From contig NC_081405.1 of NCBI RefSeq assembly GCF_030272615.1, positions 570,955,095 through 571,019,094 on the forward strand: a stretch of 64,000 bases of DNA, written 5' to 3'. The stretch is from Cryptomeria japonica (taxonomy: Eukaryota > Streptophyta > Pinopsida > Cupressales > Cupressaceae). The notes beneath the pieces are model-generated. The model was not told the DNA's origin and ran no database searches. It saw only the letters and a list, made by a program, of their open reading frames with translations. Positions 33,151-44,823 of the stretch are shown piece after piece. Every line of letters starts with the position of its first letter. The stretch's first letter is position 1. Both the position numbers and the translations under genes were made by a program.

Positions 33151-35200
33151 CTTATTTATAATTCAACTTATTCATAGTTCTAGTAAGAATTTCTTTGTAG
33201 TAGATTTTTATTTTGTTCCCCCAAATTTTCAACTCAACGCATAATATTTTCTATATTTCTTTAAGAAAAATAAGTCAAAGAAAATATTCCTTATTGTTTC
33301 AATTTTCCTACAAATCTTACAAACTTTAATATTATAATATTAGTCCATAAAACTTAAAATGTATTTTTCAACTATTTATCTTCAAAATCCAAATTCCAAC
33401 ATTTATTAACAAAGTTAGTAATGAATCTAATACTAGAGAATAATTTATAAATAGTTTTGGTTTACAAACAACGTCATTAGTATATTTAAGACTATTTTAA
33501 TTATCCAAATCTTGTATACATACAATGGATAAATAAAAGACTTTTCTGGCCTCCTAAGGATAGTAGATTATTTCCTCCAATTTGATAGAGGTGGATTATA
33601 TTCACAACTCAATGAGGCCTAGACTTTTAGATGTTCATTGGTAATTAATCTAAATAAAACTTTATAGCTCACTAAACACTTATATGTCTAGGCCAAGCAT
33701 TTTTGGGGGTGGGCGAAGAGGTAAATGGATATCAACAAAGTAATTAGCAATTTTGTTTAGTTTGTCATCATGTTCTATTTGTTTCTATATCTTGTTCCTA
33801 CATAACATGATCATACATGAGACTCCTTGTCTTGTTAGTATTGTAAAACATATTTTAATATAAAATATACATTGATATATAAATATGTGTTAAAAATATA
33901 TAATTTTTATGCCACTTTCCTATCAATTAGACATATCTATGAACATCACATTCTCTAATTTATATGGCTATGAAATATTCTTTCCAAATTTAAAAATATG
34001 AAATTTTAAGTTTACATAATTTTCACATATAACCTTTTCAACAAAGATGAACTACAAAACAAATTATATTTTTAATTGTTTTTTATAATCAAATCTTTAA
34101 ATTTTGAAATTTAGATATTTATCATCTTATTCAAATTTATGTTCATGTAAAATAGATCTAGATTATTTTTACAAGCGCACATTAAAATACTCAAAACAAA
34201 AAATTAAATTTATATTCTTCTCCTTTACTAATCAATATGAACCAACTAAAATAAAAATTATTACAAATTGCATGATAGAATGGTGAATTTAAAAACCAAT
34301 CCTAACTAAAATGAGTTATCTAAGATTCAAGATAGAAAAAATAATCTATATAATATATTAATTGTTTTATTTTATTTGCAAATGAATTATCAATATTAAA
34401 TAAATATTGCATAATCATCTTAGAATAATATTAGATACTTGTTTTTTATTCATAATCTTGATTCATTATCATTGAATTAAACTATTAAATTTTTTAAATA
34501 TGGTCAACATAACCATTATAATTGAACAAATTCTTCAAATATGTTTCTAGACATCAATGATTTATTATTATGTTAAATTTTCATACATGAACATACTATT
34601 TTGGATAGAAAAGTTCAATTATATTAGATTTATGAGTTCGAAGCTCAATCACATGTATAAGTTTGACTTGGAACTTGCTAGCTAAAAAAGTATTTCAACG
34701 TGTGGTAGAGTGGTGCATATGAAACCAGTCCTAACTAAAATAAGTTATTTAGGAGTCAAGATTGAGAAAAGAATTTATACAATACTTTCAGAATTTTATT
34801 TTATTGGTAGGTGGATTAAAATTATTAAATAATATATAATATTTTAATTATTTTTAATCTTGATTCATTATCACTAAAGTAAACTATTAAACGTCTTAAC
34901 AAGGTGAACATGACCATCATAATTTAAAAAATTATTCAAAAATATTTATAATCTTAGGTATGAATTTGAGTTTGCAATTGCAAAAATGAATAAAAATATT
35001 AGACATTCAAAAAAATAACCTCAACTCCTACATATATAATAATTGTTTATTTAATGCTATAATTAATTATGTATCACTTCAACCACAATAACTAATAACA
35101 AATAAAATAAAATAAAATAACATCAATATATTTTAATTCTGTTTAAAAATTGAAAAATTTAATCAAAATATTTCAAGCCTAAATACAATACAAACAAAAT
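33151..35200. other. AT-rich intergenic region with a divergent direct duplication
   Basis: No convincing gene. Two stretches of about 220-260 bases, starting near 34272 and 34712, align as a diverged direct repeat. Each contains CCTAACTAAAAT.AGTTAT, then AATCTTGATTCATTATCA, then an AACATRACCAT block. Confidence 0.6.
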
Positions 35201-35305
35201 ATCTAAAGAGATGCGTGTATTTTCGTGAGATACAATTCGATGTAGTTAAAATCAGTGAAACCACTTGTAATATCACTTTCAATAATTCTTTCCATACACA
35301 CTGTA

Positions 35306-35884
35306 CTATCGATCTTCCGGTACTGATATTGGCTCATTTTTCTTAAAGAATGGCGTTGTGCAGATGGGACAAGTATTGTGATCCTCAAGCCATGGCCAAA
35401 TGCAGTGAGAATGAAATATATGTCGGATCATACAAGGAATCTCTCGAACATTTTCTCCCAGAATAAAATCATCCCTACAAACTCCACAGAAAAGTCCATC
35501 ATCAACATGAAAACCTGAAATTGTTACAATGGGCAGTGCCTCTACAAATTCTTTCGTCTTCCTTTCATTCTCTACTATCTGCACGATTTTTTTCCGAAGA
35601 GAATCGAAGGTATTGAAGACCCCACGTAACCACCGAATATCAGCAGGGAGTCGATCCTCGTGAACTTCAGTCAGGATAAATTCAGAATACAATGAATCGT
35701 GAAGGCTATTAAGCCGTTGCAGACGACGAGGCAGAGCTTCACGTTCCATAAAACAATTTGCTTGCATGAATAACTTGGTGGCTTCTATACGTAAATCCCC
35801 CATGCGGCGTTCCAGGCTTTTGCACCACTCGGCAACTTCCGTTTCCTTGCAAACCATATTCTTCTCCTCGTGCATTTGCGCCAT
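35306..35884 (-). CDS. RING-H2 zinc finger protein, probable E3 ubiquitin ligase
   Basis: 192 codons, single exon, ATG in good context (AAGAAATGGCG). Residues 1-115 are charged and helical with no domain I can name. Residues 116-122 (ALPIVTI) precede the RING, as in plant RZF/CIP8-type ligases. The RING-H2 ligands are C133, C136, C151, H155, H158, C161, C172 and C175, with the Trp (WPWL) that contacts E2 enzymes. All eight are present. The C151-x3-H155 spacing is longer than the usual x1 but within the RING range. The family transfers ubiquitin from E2 to targets. The frame is intact and lies outside any retroelement I can define, making it the best host gene here. Expression and exact subfamily are unknown. 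Confidence 0.8.
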   Translation of the reverse strand: MAQMHEEKNMVCKETEVAEWCKSLERRMGDLRIEATKLFMQANCFMEREALPRRLQRLNSLHDSLYSEFILTEVHEDRLPADIRWLRGVFNTFDSLRKKIVQIVENERKTKEFVEALPIVTISGFHVDDGLFCGVCRDDFILGENVREIPCMIRHIFHSHCIWPWLEDHNTCPICTTPFFKKNEPISVPEDR

Positions 35885-37244
35885 TTCTTCACTTCACTGT
35901 CTTTATACCAAACGGTTAGGTTAGAAAATCAATAGTGAGAAGATTTTCAATTTGGTATGCGAATTTGTGGAATGGATAGAATATAGGCAAGTGTTTCCCT
36001 TCTTCACGTATACTGTTATACTATTCTTCTTCTACATACAGCTCTTGATGGCCAGCGGTACCGTGCTTTGTGCCATCCTCTTTGTTCCCTGGGTGAGAAA
36101 TACTCATCATGGCAATCAAATCACTTGGACCAAGACCCTAATATGTGTTACTGATCAAAGCAGAGTACTGAGATGCAATATATTTCAGGATTGCAGCTTA
36201 ATGTTCGATAAGAATGAAGTATGTAGCAGCTATATTTCTTAAGGGCCTTCAATAGATCCAGTGTATGTTCCTTTAATGGGTGCTCTCTATTTGTGTTTAT
36301 ACTGTGGGATTTTTATATTTAATTCTCTATAATGTCATGGATGGGTTCTGAAGGAAACTGTTTCTTTGCATTGTCATGGATGAGTTCTTTAGAAAATGGT
36401 TTATATCATGAATATGTTCAAGAATATTGTTTCATGTTATTTTTAGTTTGGTGAGGTATGATGTTGAATGCAAGGCACAAAAGGGGCTGAAGAAAAGATG
36501 GACTAGTTTGAAAGAAAGAAATCAACCCCATGGGCTGCTCTTAAGTGTCTCAGTATTCCTCTTCAAGCAGATTCTCTGTATAAGAATGGTAAGTATGCAT
36601 GTAATCCAGCATAAAGTGATTTGTGTTCTCTTAATAGTGTTGCCTTGCTATCAAGATCAATGTGCTTATAACTAAAATTTGTGTGGAGAATTTTAACAGC
36701 TACTACATATGTATTTGCTCATAGTCATGGTAGTGCCCAAATCCAAACTATATTTCCGAAGGAAAAATGAGAGTTGATGATTATCAAAAGCAAATGGAAA
36801 CACATGTATCTACCGTGAAGAAGAATTTTATCATCTTAGATTATTTTTTTGCATTATAAATTATTTTAGATGGTACTCTTACATGAAGTCTAGTTGGATC
36901 TGTATTGCAACAAAATTTCACTTGTAAATAAAATTGCCCTGCTCTTTTCCCTCTGCAGATGAGGCTGTTTTGTTTCATTTTTTGTGGTCATACATGCTTG
37001 CAAATGTTATTTTACTCTTTTAATCATTAGAAAAATTAATGTTTATATGGACCAGGGAAGGAGGCAGGCAGGTCACATTTGAATTGACAGACATACTCAT
37101 CCAGAATGGATCCTACTCCAATAATTAATATCCGAACTCATTCCTGGTTCCAATTCTAAATTTATAGGACATGTTATACTTAAATCAGAAAACTGATTTT
37201 TATTTTCAAGTTTAGGAGTGATGATTAGATGATGTTAAACATTT
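35885..37244. other. Region upstream of the RING gene, no firm gene
   Basis: Plus-strand frames at 35952-36242 (96 codons, with a hydrophobic start) and 36427-36675 have no recognisable domain. A GGGTGAGA donor-like site at about 36092 raises the possibility of an exon fragment, but nothing confirms it. The first few hundred bases should include the RING gene promoter. Confidence 0.35.
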
Positions 37245-37550
37245 CAATTAAAGATGGGCTCATCTTATAATAGTCAATAGTTCAATAGTATTCTAACAGC
37301 AAATTGAACGTCATAGGTTTGAATTTTAACTAGTTCATGAAAAGTTCAACATCAACTAGAGTCTCAAGATTTCTATAGCATGACTTGCGGTGGCAACCTG
37401 GTGTTGAAAATAAATCAGATCTGAACTAGAGATGGTCTGGTCCTATAAACACCAATAGGTCAGTAGTGGAGCACTCTAATAACTAATGGAAGGTTTAGAT
37501 TCCAGTCCTAATTGATTTATGAAAAGCTAAAATAAATCAATAAAGATTAT
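37245..37550 (+). repeat. Two diverged copies of a tRNA-like, SINE-like sequence
   Basis: Stretches at about 37250-37370 and 37425-37545 resemble each other. The second shows an A-box-like GGTCAGTAGTGGAGC followed about 33 bases later by a B-box-like AGGTTTAGATTCC. The first shows AGGTTTGAATTTT in the matching place. This pattern is expected of tRNA-derived SINE heads. Confidence 0.4.
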
Positions 37551-37616
37551 CAAACAACAAAAATATAACACTAAAAAATACATTTCAAAAATTAAGAAAC
37601 AAATAATAATACATAT

Positions 37617-39079
37617 TGTAGACGTATTAAAATGACCATATTCCTAAATGAATATTTAATGTTCATTTTATTCTCATTCCTCTATTTAGTTAAATCTAAT
37701 TTAATTAAATCACCCACATTCTTCTATTTAATTAAATAAATTATTCAATTTATTTATTTAAATTCACTTAAGCCCTTTACATCATTTAATTGAATAAATC
37801 ATTTTATTTAATTTAATTCCTTCTCTTTACTTTTTAATTAAATTTACAATTAATTAAATAGTTCACCCCAATTAAATTAATCTAATTTATTTAAATTCCC
37901 AACTTGCAACCAAAATGAAATAAAGCGATTTATTTTAATATTCCTCATCCACTTGCTTTTTCCTACATCTCCCACTTGCATCCTAACCCTCTTCCTAATT
38001 TCTTCTCGAATCCATCTACTCTTAATCAATTAGCCTAAACCCATCCATTATCCCCTTTCCCTAAATTTGAGGAGGTTTTTTCTCAAATTTGGAGTAAAGT
38101 CTTCAAAAGGCATTTAAAGTCTTTATGCCTTCAACAAGCTAACTTGTTGAATACCCCCAAATTTGGAAGGACTCTTACAAATTTGTCCCCAGAGTCTTCA
38201 AACCATTAATGGTTAACTAACCCTTAGTGACATAGTTAGAGACTTTTTGCCTAACTTAACCCTCATCTAACGTAGGGGTCTCATCAAGCATTAATTTCTT
38301 TGACCATGGTTATCCCTTTAACATTTGCACAAGAGTTTATCCTTTGGGTAAAAGCTTTATCCATTGGATAACCCTAACCTAACCTTAACTCTTACCTTCT
38401 AAGGTAACCTTCATGTCTTCTTAAGCATTTAATGCTTCTTTCATCTCCTCTCAAGCAGTCTTATGTTGACAATTGTCACCATTTCATCAATAAAAAATTG
38501 TAAACATGGATTGATAACTTTCAATCCTGACCCTTGATTAACTCCTCCAATCTTGACCATCCATTGTCCTATTTTCCCTATAAATAGAGCTCACATAACT
38601 CCATTTGAAAGATCACCCAAGCTTTTAGTATCTCACTTATGCTCAATTTTATCAATACATCTAGCCTCTCTTTATAATAGGAATTAATCTAATGAGAATT
38701 TTTAGAGTATTTCTGTTATCATTAACTAGTATATCATGTTAGGATAGTATTGTTACTAACCTTGTCATCTTATAATCTAGTTTATCTCATTTATAAAATC
38801 ATGCATAAATAGGATGCATTTCATGTTAAAATCAATCTAAAAGCATCCCTCGTTCTTGCATTTGTCATCCCTAAGTCACTTTGCTCAGTGATCTAAGAGC
38901 AAAGGCATTGGCTTGAGGGATCTTGTGAGATAGAGAACCATGGAACCTACCTTGGGAAGTTGAGTCATTCTTTATTGACTCCATAACTTACACCAAGAAG
39001 CCCTATGAGTCTGTGGACAAGCCCTTTGAACAATATTTTTCACATTTTGAGTTTCATCGAACCGCTTTCCCCACATACA
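37617..39079 (+). repeat. Element E 5' LTR
   Basis: Starts TGTAGACG and ends ACATACA five bases before the primer site. The 3' partner lies beyond the window, so the left boundary is inferred from the TG start and a change in composition. It contains AATTAAAT-rich tracts and a short polyadenylation-like region. Confidence 0.55.
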
Positions 39080-39083
39080 TTTA

Positions 39084-39100
39084 TGGCGCCCACTGTGGGG
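39084..39100 (+). promoter_or_regulatory. Element E primer binding site
   Basis: TGGCGCCCACTGTGGGG follows the LTR end by four bases. It matches the TGGCGCC-type primer sites common in plant Ty3/gypsy elements of the Tat/Athila clade. Confidence 0.7.
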
Positions 39101-39187
39101 CTCAACCCCATTAATCAAATCAGTTTTTAAATCTAATCACTTTTGTAGGTACGTGGGAAATAGGAATCGGCATGTGGGGAACATCCC

Positions 39188-39425
39188 TTAGTGCATTTGG
39201 TTAATATTCCAGCACATCTAGCTGACTGTTTAGCACATGGGACTCATTTCCTAGCGTGTGTAGACCATCACTTAGTGCATATACATTTTAACATTTTTCC
39301 TGTAGGTCTCGGCATGGGAATTTAACAGAACAGTGTATTTGGAAGATATTTCAGCGCATCGGGTTTGTCTGATAGCACATCCCGATTATCCTATAGCACA
39401 TACAGTATTTTCTGTAGCACATCAC
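39188..39425 (+). repeat. 21-bp periodic motif array, cluster 1
   Basis: TTAGYRCAT-like cores begin at 39188, 39209, 39230, 39251 and 39272, then again at 39351, 39372, 39393 and 39414. The spacing is 21 bases, and the gap between the two groups is close to a multiple of it. The bases between cores are not conserved. Confidence 0.75.
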
Positions 39426-40932
39426 ACACAGAAGGCAAAAAAATTAATTTGTAACCAAGATTAAATCTAGACTTGTAGAAGTCCACAAGAACAAATGTTT
39501 TTCTAACTATTTTGATTGGCATTTTGCAGGATTTTTGACACTTTCTTCCAGGTGGAGCTTAGTTTTATTTTAAGAATTACAATAGTTTAAATTTTTTCTA
39601 ACTTAGCTAAGTTAGTTAAAATTTAGAGTCTTTTAATTCTTGTTGGATAAAATTGAACTCACCTTATTTTGGGGAAATAAAAAGAACCATAAAAACATCT
39701 TTCTTGCTTTTTCTAGGAGAAATTTTTTCATTTTGGGCTATAAAAAGAACAAGACAAATCTTTTTTTTGTTGCAAACAAAGGGATTTAGAAAGAACTTCA
39801 CCATCCTTTGGTGCATAAAATGATCCACTTAAATTTTTGCAAATTAAAAGAATCATACATGACCAAATTCATTCAAAATCAAAAAGGGAAGATCTTCCCC
39901 TTTTAATCGATTTCTTTTGTTGACCAAATCTCAAAGTTGCTTTATTGACCAGGCTCTTTTCTAGATTAGAAAATCATTGCTTTGAAGGGATAAAATAAAC
40001 ACCATGTTTTTATTGAGCAACATCTCCATATAGATTTTACCAAATCATTGCAATCAAAGTTAAAAAGAACACTTGTTTGCTTTTCTATGAAAGTGGAAGG
40101 AATATGCTCTCCCCTTAACTAGGTGATCAAAAAGCTAGACCACTCTTACACTTTCAGTGTTTATTACATTAAAATCTGTTAGCAGGCCTGCCTTCCTGAA
40201 GGGTTGAAAAACTCTTAAAGTCATTCTTTGGCCGGTGTGAAGGGAACAACCTAAGTGGGGAATGACTTTCAAGCCAAGTGTTCCGACCTAATATAATCAA
40301 AAGTGGAAAGTAACGAAAGTCCTTTTCAATGGTTGTGCACAGCGATTAGCCTTCCCCTAGTATCCTTGAGATACGTAAAGCCTTTGTTCTAAAGGTTGGG
40401 AAGCCTCCTAAGGGATTTTATCACTGATGACCGAACGGGAAGCCTGGTTATGAACTTTAGCATAGAAAATTTGAGCCGAGTCAGTATCCAAAACTTTATA
40501 ATATAATAGTGCAATGGTGGGGAAGAATCCGCCCCCAAGACCGCTCACCATATATCTCCCAAGATAACTACTCAATTGTGAAGCAATTCACTTTGGGTTA
40601 ATTTTTGGCAAAAGGCAAAAAAATGGGTGCCCCCTAGGGGCTGACAAGGCTATTTGAGCTGACGGAGTATCGAGACTAGTGGGCTATGATATTACTTATG
40701 ACCCTTGAATAAAGAGTTTGACTCAATTGTATGTTGGTGTATCTACACCTGTTAAAACATTGGGGATTTGAACACATCCTCACAGAACATACATTCATTG
40801 TTTAGACTAAGAAAAATGGTTGCTTCTTTTGTGTCGTGCTTTCATTTATTACTTTAGAAAATCATCTATCATCATTAAAAACAAAGTTCCAAAAATTGTA
40901 GAAAAACAATCAAGTAAAACAATCAGGGTCAT
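39426..40932 (+). other. Element E leader between the two periodic arrays
   Basis: About 1.5 kb with no supported ORF. It belongs to the 5' leader of E. Confidence 0.5.
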
Positions 40933-41300
40933 TTAGCATGTAAGAGCAACTTCTTAGCACATAGAAACCATCATTTGGCACACTCAAACTTCAATTTAGC
41001 GCATTCAATCTAAACTTTAGCGCTTCATCAAAATTCAACACTAGTAGTTTAAAAGTAGCACTTCCTAAAAACATTCTGGTGCATTCACGCAACAACTTAG
41101 CACGTGGGGATCTCGAATTAGCGCGTAGAGACCATCATTTAGCGCATTGGCAGCCCATATTAGCGCATAACCTTTTAGACCAAGACAAAATCAAAACAAA
41201 CCAGTTAGTGCATTGCAGAGGGCAGCTTAGTGCGTGGAGTCTATTCTCTAGCGCGTTGAGGAAATTCTATTGTGCATTGAGTTTCTGTTTTAGCGCGTAG
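40933..41300 (+). repeat. 21-bp periodic motif array, cluster 2
   Basis: TTAGCGCAT/TTAGCGCGT cores start at 40933, 40953, 40975, 40995 and 41016; then 41055, 41076, 41097, 41118, 41139 and 41160; then 41205, 41227, 41248, 41269 and 41290. The spacing is 20-22 bases. One frame (41079-41300) reads it as seven-residue units beginning LAR or LAH. Confidence 0.8.
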
Positions 41301-42315
41301 CAAAAACCAAGAAAACAAGGGGCAAAACAGAGGCTATTTTTGAAAAATCTGAAAAACAATTTAGGAAGCTTTCCATCCTTAGCCTGAATTTCATCAAACA
41401 GAAAATCAACACCGAGTACCAAAAACTATTCCCAAAGCAAGTTTTATGTCCAACAAAGTTGTCAAAATCTGAAAACTAGTCGCAAGATAAAACACATCTC
41501 TCCTATCAAAATCAGGAAACATCATCACACGTATCAAAAGGTCCTTCAAATCAAATGGATTTCTATCCAAAAATACACTTGTTATAAACTCCAAGTTGTC
41601 AAATTGAGTTTCCATATCTGGAAAACTCTTATTCCACATCATTTGACATGCTTTGTCGTGAGGGGGCATCTAAACCATCATTTAATAAAGTAAAACTTGA
41701 GTTTCCAAACAAGATAACTAAATCCAAATCAAATCAAAGGAAACCATTGATCACTTGTGTATGACTAATCCTCATATTCTGAAAAGAAAGAGTATTTATC
41801 ATAATACTAAGTTGCAAAAACAACAACCCAGTTCTTTGAAACTTGCCAAACAAAATAAATTTTTATACATCAATTGCCAACTCTTTAAATCTTATTGAAC
41901 ATTCCTTCATCATATGCACTTATATCTTTAGGACAAAACCAACGAATTTGACAAGGAACCATTCAGGGGTAGAGCATTTTGTCAAAAATCAACATTCAGT
42001 CAATGCCTAAATCAAGGAGGAAAGATCAATCTGGCCTTATTCCTCGAAGTGTTCATCACTTACAATATACCTCGGTTTGAACCACCAACCCCTGAAGAAA
42101 ACATCGAAGAGGAGTTCATTCCCTTTATCACAGAAAGTTTCTACTAGATACCCATTGTTTCTCACTCTCAATGAAACAAACAAAGCGAAATGCAACTAGA
42201 GTCTAGCATGGATTGAATATTATCAAACCCTTTCGAATGTCCAAATCTAGAAGACACTAAAACTTCTGAGGAACTCCTCCAAGAGTGTCAAGAAAGTTCT
42301 TCATTTCAAAAACTT
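41301..42315 (+). other. Element E leader and probable gag N-terminal region
   Basis: The last 300 or so bases read in the gag frame with stops (for example PRFEPPTPEENIEEEF), so gag may have begun upstream of 42316. The remainder is non-coding. Confidence 0.4.
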
Positions 42316-44190
42316 GTGGAAAGACTCATGGAAAACGGCAAAGAGAAATACCTACTCATGCTCACAAGCAAAGGAGTTAAACTCCCTGAAGATTTTGACA
42401 CTGACATATTTAGAATAACATCTCGACATTATGAATATCAAGAAAGACAAAGAGAGGAGGAAGCAGGTGACCCTGAACAAAACATACCTGAGAAAAATCT
42501 ACCGGAACAGAATATACCCGAGCAAAACATCCCTAAACAAAACATAACCCTGCACACACCATTCCATCTTAGACATCATGCAAGGGAAGAAGTCTTCCCT
42601 CAGCAAACAAATGTGTCTTTGATCACTCTCACTCAACAAATGCAAATGTTACAGAGACAAATGAAAGACATGCAACAAGGGACAACAGTACAGTACTCCT
42701 TGACTGAAATTTGTCCTTATCCTTTTGACAGACGGTTAAACATGGTACCTTTCCCCCCAAACTTAGATATTCCCAAATTTGACAAATATGATGGGAAAAG
42801 TGATCCTCGTGATCATGTACGGGAATTTTGTACCATGAGTCTTGAATTTTCCCATGATGACACCTATTTGATGAGGTTATTCCCAAGAAGCTTGGGGGGA
42901 CAAACAATTGAATGGTAATCCAAAATCACACCTCCTGTCAGATCATTTGATGAATTGGTCAACAAATTCATAACTCAATATTCCTACAACATTGAACATG
43001 CTATCACTATGTTGTATGTCTGTAACACCAAGCAAAAAAACAATGAAACATTCATGGTATTCCTTCAACGTTGGCGACGTATGGTTTCTAGATATCCTTG
43101 AGATGTGCCCGAAAAAGAAAAGATGGAAATTTTCATCGACAAATTGAATAGTGAGATGAGTTACATATTCAAACTTCAATGCATACCATCTTTTTCCATA
43201 TTGATTAAAAATGGCATCCAAGTATAGGAGGCATGTGTCAAGAAAGGAACATTGAAATTCTTCAAAGAAGGAACAAATTCATCCAATTACAACAACCAAA
43301 ACAACAACAACTTAGACAAACCCAGATTCTGGACCAAAAACAAAAACACTAGAAATGAAGGAGGAAATGATCCTAATGATATGAAGTCCAAACAATGAGT
43401 GTTATCTTTATCAGGTAATCCTCAAGCTACAAAGAATCCAAAAGGTGCTAACCAAGGCACTAACACTTATGCACAGAATGCCAATCAAGATCATCTCAAC
43501 ACAAACAATGCCAATAATACCCAAAGCAATAACACTAATCAAGGACCAAATACAAACTCACAAGGTAATGCCAACAACTTTCCAAAATGCATTTACACAC
43601 CAGTACGACAATCCTTGGAGTCATCCTTCAGAGAATTCTTGGAAAACAAAATTATCTCCTTACTAGTGATCAACAACTTTGAACCACAAATCAAACCACC
43701 TTGGTGGAATGACTCACACTTTTGTGACTTTCATTGCAACAAAGGTCATCAAACAAATGATTGCATGAGACTGAAAAAAATTGTTCAAGGCATGATTGAT
43801 AGAGGCGATTTAACAGTCGATGGTCTCAACACAAATGGTGATCATGGAGCCTTTAAGAATCCTCTTCCAAACTACAACAAGGATGGAGCTTCAACCTCAA
43901 ATGATACATGTGGAGCTCATATCAACTATATATACAATAACACCATCAATCATATATTAGCTGAGGACAATCAAGTAAACTTCATCACAATCAAAGATGA
44001 GCATGAACATGAATTCATCAATGTAACCACCAGAGCTCAAAAATATGTCTTGAAGGGGCATATGTCAACAACAAACACCATACCCAAGATTCAATATGAT
44101 TTGGTCAATCAACTGCGCAAAACTTCTGCTCAAATATCTATACTGGAGTTGCTAAAACTTTCACCAAAACACAAGGACATCTTAGAATAA
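42316..44190 (+). pseudogene. gag: Element E gag with zinc knuckle
   Basis: One frame throughout, broken by stops at 42916-42918, 43099-43101, 43225-43227 and 43396-43398. The N-terminal part has a low-complexity pentad repeat (variants of EQNIP, about 42475-42545). The capsid domain follows: FPPNLDIPKFDKYDGKSDPRDHVREF, LFPRSLGGQTIEW, SFDELVNKFITQY, FLQRWRRMVSRYP. After an Asn-rich linker comes a zinc-knuckle-like CDFHCNKGHQTNDCMRLK at about 43726. Tat-type gag proteins form the particle and bind element RNA. No frameshift is needed to join the parts, so decay has been mostly by point mutation. Confidence 0.8.
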
Positions 44191-44823
44191 GGACTATTAG
44201 AAACAAATGTACCTCAAGGTTTGGATACCAACGAATTCCAAGCCATGGTGGCTCATATGAAAAGGCCTCATAACCTTACCTTTTCTAAGCATGATAAAAT
44301 CTCATTGAGCCATCCACACAATACTCCACTCCACATTGAAGTCTTGGTCTACAAGCATCGAGTCAAAAGAGTATTAATATATGGAGGAGTTGGACTCAAT
44401 ATCTGTACCTTGAAACTTATTCATGCATTAGGCTTCTCTGAGAAATCTATTGATCCACACAAAAAGATCACTATCAAAGCATATGATGATGAAGAAAGAT
44501 CATCTAAAGGAGCATTAATGTTGCCAATCCAAGTAGGACCAATACAAAAGGACACTATGTGCCAAGTCTTAGACATAGACCTCACATATAATATCTTATT
44601 GGGTTGACCTTGGATACATGAAATACAAGAAGTACCTTCTACATATCATTAGTGTGTTAAGTTCGCCTACAATGGACATGAGATTTCTATATCAGCAGAT
44701 CATAACCCATTTCAACATTGTAATGCTATGGGGGCAGCTCAAGACAGATTGGTTCCACATAATAGAGAGAAACAAAGTTACTCAACACCAGATCTTCAAC
44801 AAGAAAAGTCTAAATAACTATCT
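44191..44823 (+). pseudogene. Element E protease, catalytic Asp lost
   Basis: The same frame as gag continues. The retropepsin site reads VLIYGGVGLNICTL where a D should precede GG, a GAT-to-TAT type change. The rest is typical: GALMLPIQVGPIQKD, YNILLG, a stop, then PWIHEIQEVPSTYHQCVKF. With Tyr at the catalytic position this protease is predicted inactive. Confidence 0.7.

Noticed and set aside
37250-37545. Intact tRNA gene
   Set aside because: Box-like motifs are present but no cloverleaf or acceptor pairing could be drawn by eye.
40933-41300. CRISPR-like regular spacing
   Set aside because: Repeats are short and degenerate, spacers are about 12 bases, and the sequence is plant retroelement DNA; not a CRISPR array.
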